Source of the DNA: Thalassia testudinum
Lineage: Eukaryota; Streptophyta; Magnoliopsida; Alismatales; Hydrocharitaceae
NCBI GenBank assembly: GCA_037157565.1
Contig: JAZHRO010000063.1
Span: 159,556,001 to 159,620,000, forward strand
DNA: 64,000 nt
Direction of reading: 5' to 3'
Positions within the stretch are counted from its first letter, which is position 1, and each line of letters begins with the position of its first letter. The notes beneath the pieces are model-generated. The model worked only from the letters and a program-made list of their open reading frames with translations. It was not told the origin of the DNA and did no database searches. Position numbers and translations under genes: made by a program. Of this stretch, positions 59,242-64,000 are shown piece by piece.

Positions 59242-60923
59242 GGTTTGGGTGCCACTTCTCAAGGTAACCACATTGGTTGAGGCATTGGGACCAGGGTTAG
59301 GTCCTTGAGAAGAACAAGACATAGCAAACCTAGGGGGTGTCTGTGGGGTTGTAGAATCACATGGGCTTGCCCCTAATTTTGTTGGAACCCTTGAAGATTG
59401 TGGTCTCTATTCATGACATTCCTCGAGTTTGGTTGTGGCTGAGATGGAAGGGATCCTTGTTGTTTGTTATCCAGCAGCTAACTCAATTGTCCCTTCACTA
59501 AAGCCATCTCTTCCTGATGTTTCTGATTCATATCAGCCATCATCTTGATCAGGGTGTCCAGTTGGTTTTGTTGTATAGGAGCCACCCTATTCTGGTTATA
59601 GGGTGGTCTAGTAGGTGGACCTTGTTGATAGGAGGGAGGGTTTGGCCTAGGTTGGTTCTGGAATTGGTTCGATTTTTTGTTTGTCTAGAGAAAATTTAGG
59701 TGATTGCGCCATCCAGCATTGTAAGTGTTAGAGAAAGGGTCAAGTTTGGAGTAACCTTAGATGGCATTGGCGTCTTCCAAGGTAGGAGGTGCTGAAGGGG
59801 AAGAGAAAGAATAGTCAGGGTATGGGGGAGCAAAGGTCCCTCCCTAGAACATAGGTAGGGGTTGTTCCAAGTGTGTTTGGTTCATAGACTGAACCCGATC
59901 AACATTGTGACATCCCTTTGCTAGGGAGAAAGTTTGCCTGGGTGTCCGCGATTGATTTAGAAGCTCATCAATTTTCTTGTCTACCATCTCAACTCGATCC
60001 AACTTCTTTGTTATGATGTCTATGTCAACTGCCCCTGAATTAGTTTGCACTTCGTAAATCCCACCACGGGGTTAACTAGACCTGTTGAATTGGGTCATGG
60101 AGGTGTTATTAAACGAATTCTCACTCATGGACTCAAAGAGTTCGAACGCACTTTTCTCGTCTTTATTCAGAAAATTGCCTCCACATGAGGCATCAACAAA
60201 ATTCCTAAGGTTATTGTCCAGACCTTGGTAAAAGATCTAAGCCAATTGCCACCTTGGAAACCCGTGGTCTGGGCATTTCCTTAGTAATTCATTAAATCTT
60301 TCCCACGCCTCATGAAATTGTTCCCTACCTTGTAGTGTGAATGTGGTAATGGCTCTTCTGAGAGCATTGGTTTTTCCTATGGGGAAAAATTTCTTCAAGA
60401 AGGCATGCCTCAATTACTCCAAGGTGGAGATGGGTCTCCCTAAGGTTCTAAGCTAGTAAGAAGCTTTGTCTTTTAGGGAGAAAGGGAACATCTTAATTAA
60501 AACAATATCTACGCTGATGTTCCTTGGTTTCACAGCCTAGGCAATCAGAGCTAGGTCCTCTAGGTGTTGGAAGGGGTCCTCATTTGAGCTCCCATGAAAG
60601 TGACTTTGAATTAAGCTAAGGACATTAGGTTTTAGCTCAAAATCATCTCCCCCTTCGGGGACCCTAAGATGTGGCTCGATCCAGATAGCAGATGAATCAT
60701 AAAAATCACGGAGAGGCTTTGGTTGACCTTCAGGAGGTTGTGGTGGGCTAGGTGGGTTCAATGAGGGTTGCCCTTGAATGTTCTGCAATCGGTGTATGGC
60801 TTGCATGATGGTTTGGATCTACTGTTGTTGGAGTTGGTGGTTGGTAGATATTTGAGCCTAAATGATAGCCATAGCATTGGGTTGAGGTTGATCCTCAGTC
60901 TCATCAATTCTTGAGTCAGCCAT
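59242..60923 (-). pseudogene. gag: Ath-4 gag (broken)
   Basis: ATG at 60923 opens MADSRIDETEDQ, like Ath-1. The core ELKPNVLSLIQSHFHGSSNEDPFQHLEDL is intact; KKFFPIGKTNALRRAITTF, RFNELLRKCPDH and SCGGNFLNKDEKSAFELFE follow. At least ten in-frame stops occur. Most are TAG or TAA where Ath-1 or other copies have CAG, CAA or TGG. A TAG (complement of 59239-59241) directly before DPKW matches the TAG at 13476 in Ath-1. Confidence 0.78.
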
Positions 60924-62183
60924 TTCCTTGATCCTATCTTGTGAAAAATCAAGCCTCCTCCTGATGTCCCTTTCTAAAACAAAAACTCAGGATGAAGTGA
61001 TCGTCTTCCATGCATACACTAGAGAAGAATAGGGAGGGGTGCAGAGAGAGACAGGTGCGAGAAAAGTGTGTGCACAATCAAACAAACAAGTCTAGTCCCT
61101 ATAGTATAGACCTAGGTGACCAAAAAGTTTTGGGAAGAGTAATCAAGTGTGCAAGCACTTAAACCTTCCTTCTCAAAGTTAATTCGACCAAGTTGATTAC
61201 AAGGGGATTGAGGGGAAGGTTCTTCCTTTGGCTCGCACTGCCGGTTCCTTTGTACCCCACAATCGTGGTCGTTTAACACTTCCCTGTAGCCTAGACACCA
61301 GATATCACGATGGGAATTAAAGCCAAGCACTTGACAAACCCAATCACTCTTCCAGGACTTAGATTAGTCTTACTTAGGGCACATCTACTCCATTTTAATA
61401 TGGGGCTAGGTTAGTGCTTGTGCTCAAGATATGTGATGAGACATTGTTGGGAGTTGTGCTTTTAAGTTAATCCAATTAAGCATGTGTGTGCACTCAACAA
61501 AACACGGTTTTCAAGCAAGGATTTTAGGATATGGTGTCATTTAATGATTCGTCCTTGCTTTAGTGATTTTTAGGGTTGAAATTTCTCAATGGATTCAGAC
61601 AATCTTTAAGTGGGCACACAATGTTTTGCACACAACATATGATAGTCAATTTCCTTTTGAGAGAATGATATGGTCCTAGAAAAACAACCCTAATGTATTC
61701 ACCCTAAAGTTCATGCAATTCTACCAGGTGAATTGATTTTAGTTGAAGTGGTGCGACCAAGTACAAAGCACAAATGGCTTCACAAACACCACTTGAAAGG
61801 AAAAGAATACTTCAAATAGATTTTCTTCAAGAACATTAGAGTGCATTTTTTTGTTTGGGTGACTGATTTGAGATGTGGGTCAAGTATCAATCATCACGTC
61901 ATTTTTTGAATTTATATTTTTTTGGATTTTTAAGCAAGCAAACAATCAACTAACCTAGGGTTTATGCACGAGCCTAGATGAAAATTTTTTTTTCTTTTTG
62001 TTTTTAGATAATGGAGAGATGAGACTATGCTAGGTCAAGTGATACTCACAAAAGTTCTTCACCGCATGTTAATCCGACTCTATCAATGTGGATTGCTTGC
62101 ACCAAGTTCCTACGACCAAAGAAAGAGGGTTAGAAAATGTGAATACCAATGCAAGGATAAAAGTGACAAAAAGATCCATTGCC
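60924..62183 (-). other. Ath-4 leader (non-coding)
   Basis: Alignable with the Ath-1 leader; no gene supported. Confidence 0.65.
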
Positions 62184-62201
62184 TCCCCAGCAACGATGCC
62201 A
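62184..62201 (-). other. Ath-4 primer binding site (tRNA-Asp type)
   Basis: On the minus strand TGGCATCGTTGCTGGGGA, five bases after the 5' LTR. It differs from the tRNA-Asp complement by three C-to-T or G-to-A type changes. Confidence 0.75.
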
Positions 62202-62206
62202 AAAAT

Positions 62207-63674
62207 TGACATCGTTGAAACGCGTTAAGTTAAATCTGTAGTCATAGCATGTGTTTGCAACATCAATTTTAAATGAAGATATGGATTAGGTGAGTCCAAG
62301 TATTGAACACGAGGAGGCGTGAAATCAGATTAATTTGTCACTTTAGGGTATCACAAAAATGTTTGCTTTATTTGCTTGCAAGAAAACGAGAGAGAGAGAG
62401 AGAGAGAGAGTAGGGTTAGAGATTTGAGATTATAGCATGGTGATTACTTATGCATGCATGAAACATAATATGATGAAACAAATGGGAATATATTGCATAA
62501 GAAGAGTCATTTCACAAGTACAATGCTAGAGGAAAGTTTTAAAATAGATAAACATTAAACTAAGGTGAAGAGGTGCGAAATGGAGAGGCGAGGTAGTCAC
62601 GGCGGTAGATGGGCTTCCATCGACAGCTTGGCAACTCTAGGAGAGTGTGAAGTGTGCTAGGTAGAGCTAAGGAGAAGCTAGGAAGGGATGCTCATAAATG
62701 GAGTGGATGTGGGGGTTTTTATAGAGAAGGAAGGGTTTCTAAATCAAGCAGGGGTTTTAGCAACATCCAGGATGTTGTAAACCCATTCCAAAAGTGTCGG
62801 TGTAGCCCCTCACCCGCTGGTCCATTCATGTGCACGTGCTTTCTCTTCGCATGCCTTGCACTTGCAACCTCAACCGTTGGATGTGTAGCGCGGATCGCCA
62901 TCGAACAATCGAGATCGCTCCTAGACATCTTAAGCATTCAAGCTCATCATGACCATCGCGCGAGAGACGATCCTGGTCATCCGATCGTGTGCAAAGGGCT
63001 AAGATTGCGTGCGATGTCGTGTGCTAGATCGTGGTGTGTGCACTTTGGGCACACGTCATCTAGCGCATTTGCATCGGCTCACTAGAGTGCACTGCATGAT
63101 CACCATCAGCGCCGTTCGCGCCCAAATCTACGACTAAATTTTGCTTGCGTGCGCCTCCACTGTTGCGAAGGCTCAAATGCGTGTCTTACATGTGCAGGTT
63201 GAGGCGTCGACCATTGCGCCATTGACGCACATGGTCGTGAATCTTCATGGATCCTCAACCATCCGATCTTTAATTGGATGGCCTAGATTTCTTGATGGAT
63301 GTGTGGTGGAGAGGGAGCGGTGGCTGCAGGCGCATGGATGGGCAACACGTGGCTGGCTTTGGGTCATTGATCATCAGATCAACCGCCAGAACTTCCCGGG
63401 CTTGTTGTGGGAGCTACAGAGGTCGGATTGAGGTGATTTTGAGTCCGTTGGACTCCGTTCGTCAATCTGGATCTATCCATATGGTCTGATTTCTCATCTG
63501 AGGCCTATTTCAACATCCACTTGTACACATGGCCATTAAACATTAATTATAAGTCATCTCAACTCATTATGCATGCAATGCTCCTAAGCCCATTATGATA
63601 TGTCATTAATGCACATATACCCTTGAGATTGACTCTAGTCGATAGAATTATCACCGTTAGATGGAGAGTCATCA
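62207..63674 (-). repeat. Ath-4 5' LTR
   Basis: 1.47 kb partner of 45982-47431. Contains the GACGTC-type hairpin in CpG-decayed form (62751-62784, GGATGTTG/CAACATCC), a TATA-like box (about 62725-62716) and the tRNA-like module (63170-63221). Followed on the plus strand by TSD GCTAG (63675-63679). Confidence 0.88.
63170..63221 (-). other. tRNA-like module (Ath-4 5' LTR)
   Basis: A box TGGCGCAATGG (63221-63211) is intact. The B-box position reads ATTTGAGCC (63178-63170), which is the 3' LTR version with its CpG decayed to TpG. Confidence 0.5.
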
Positions 63675-64000
63675 GCTAGTTGGCTTACCCCTGTTTTGTG
63701 GCCAAATTCCAGGACTCAAGGCCGTTGAGTCATACCACGGCTATGAGCAGTTCGATGCGAGGCCGTTGGGCACTGGTGAGATGCCATTGTTGCTGGATAC
63801 TTCGAGGTGTAGAGACCTAAACAGTGGAGCTTCTGTTCTAAGTACTGTTGTTGGACCCTCCCACTGATGGGTGATGGGAGGAGTTGGTGGAAATACGACT
63901 TTGGGTAGCTGGTATTTTGTCTCTTTTGCTACTGTAAGCCCTGTTTAATGTAATTAGCGGCTGGGCCCCGCTCCGTTATTATTGTGTTGTAATAATTAAC
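63675..64000 (+). repeat. LTR-O segment 4, running off the window
   Basis: Begins with the right GCTAG TSD of Ath-4 and continues LTR-O (TTGGCTTACCCC onward). It is non-coding. The LTR end and whatever follows lie beyond base 64000. Confidence 0.5.

Larger units (their letters stand above)
45982..63674 (-). mobile_element. Ath-4: Athila-like element, host of P2 and a LINE
   Basis: Minus-strand element with LTRs 62207-63674 (5') and 45982-47431 (3'). In element sense they start TGATAACTCT or TGATGACTCT and end GATGTCA or GACGTCA, flanked by a perfect GCTAG TSD (45977-45981 and 63675-63679). Removing solo LTR P2 (48562-51309) and the LINE (52937-56684) with their TSD copies leaves about 11.2 kb. 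It is the same subfamily as Ath-1. All coding sequence is broken by stops. Confidence 0.9.
856..64000 (+). mobile_element. LTR-O: outermost long LTR, split by three insertions
   Basis: Four pieces (856-1350, 4022-4732, 45063-45981, 63675-64000) become one continuous sequence of about 2.4 kb if each inserted element and one TSD copy are removed. The joins are supported by TSDs GAGTT/CAGTT (P1), GTAAG (Ath-2) and GCTAG (Ath-4). The left edge TGTAAGGG at 856 is inferred from a TG start abutting truncated copia sequence. The right edge lies outside the window. It has no coding capacity. The order of parts (AT-rich start, TATA-like box, repeat-rich exon-like part followed by GGTAGG, GACGTC-rich part, end like CTACTGAG) recalls LTRs of long chromovirus-type gypsy elements; that family call is inference. 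It could be a solo LTR or one end of an element continuing to the right. Confidence 0.6.

Noticed and set aside
60924..62183. Possible gene in the Ath-4 leader
   Set aside because: Short frames only, and it aligns with the equally non-coding Ath-1 leader.

Overview
This is a transposon-dense, heterochromatin-like stretch of a flowering-plant nuclear genome. No host gene was recognised. Almost every base belongs to one set of nested transposable elements, and nearly all coding sequence is the remains of Ty3/gypsy (Athila-like) gag-pol genes. The plant lineage cannot be fixed from the sequence. The Athila-type gag-pol, tRNA-Asp-type primer binding sites and L1-type LINE point to an angiosperm. 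Boundaries below were set by matching repeat pairs and target-site duplications (TSDs) by eye.

Layout. (0) A Ty1-copia remnant on the minus strand occupies about 231-855. (1) A long LTR of unassigned, perhaps chromovirus-like, type (here LTR-O) starts near 856. Insertions have split it into four pieces: 856-1350, 4022-4732, 45063-45981 and 63675-64000. (2) Three insertions lie directly in LTR-O: a solo LTR, P1 (1351-4021, minus; TSD GAGTT/CAGTT); an Athila-like element, Ath-2 (4733-45062, plus; TSD GTAAG); and an Athila-like element, Ath-4 (45982-63674, minus; TSD GCTAG). (3) Ath-2 carries a solo LTR, X (7054-20201; TSD GAGGA), a related solo LTR, Y (27964-29562; TSD TCAAA/TCAGA), and the Athila-like element Ath-3 (29648-43541; TSD GGGGT/GAGGT). 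Ath-3 landed at the junction between Ath-2's polypurine tract and its 3' LTR. Ath-4 carries a solo LTR, P2 (48562-51309; TSD GTTGA/ATTGA), and a LINE (52937-56684; TSD CCAATGTGTT). (4) Solo LTR X in turn carries the Athila-like element Ath-1 (9162-20041; TSD TTAAC). With insertions removed, Ath-2 is about 11.7 kb and Ath-4 about 11.2 kb, both normal for complete elements.

Gene content. Each Athila-like element has LTR, tRNA-Asp-like primer binding site, long leader, gag, protease, reverse transcriptase (FMDD form), RNase H, integrase, a 1-2 kb non-coding 3' segment, polypurine tract and LTR. All four are inactivated, mostly by C-to-T or G-to-A type stop codons with a few 1-base deletions. Ath-3 keeps an uninterrupted RT-RNase H-integrase frame (37022-39640) and looks youngest. 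Ath-1 and Ath-4 are one subfamily; Ath-2 and Ath-3 are two others.

The least ordinary signals are non-coding. They are a tRNA-like module with RNA polymerase III A and B boxes in all four Ath-1/Ath-4 LTRs, a GACGTC hairpin just upstream of their TATA boxes, dense GACGTC palindromes in LTR-O, P1 and P2, three tandem hairpins in LTR X, and a conserved motif after pol in every Athila-like element. I found no convincing new multi-gene system.
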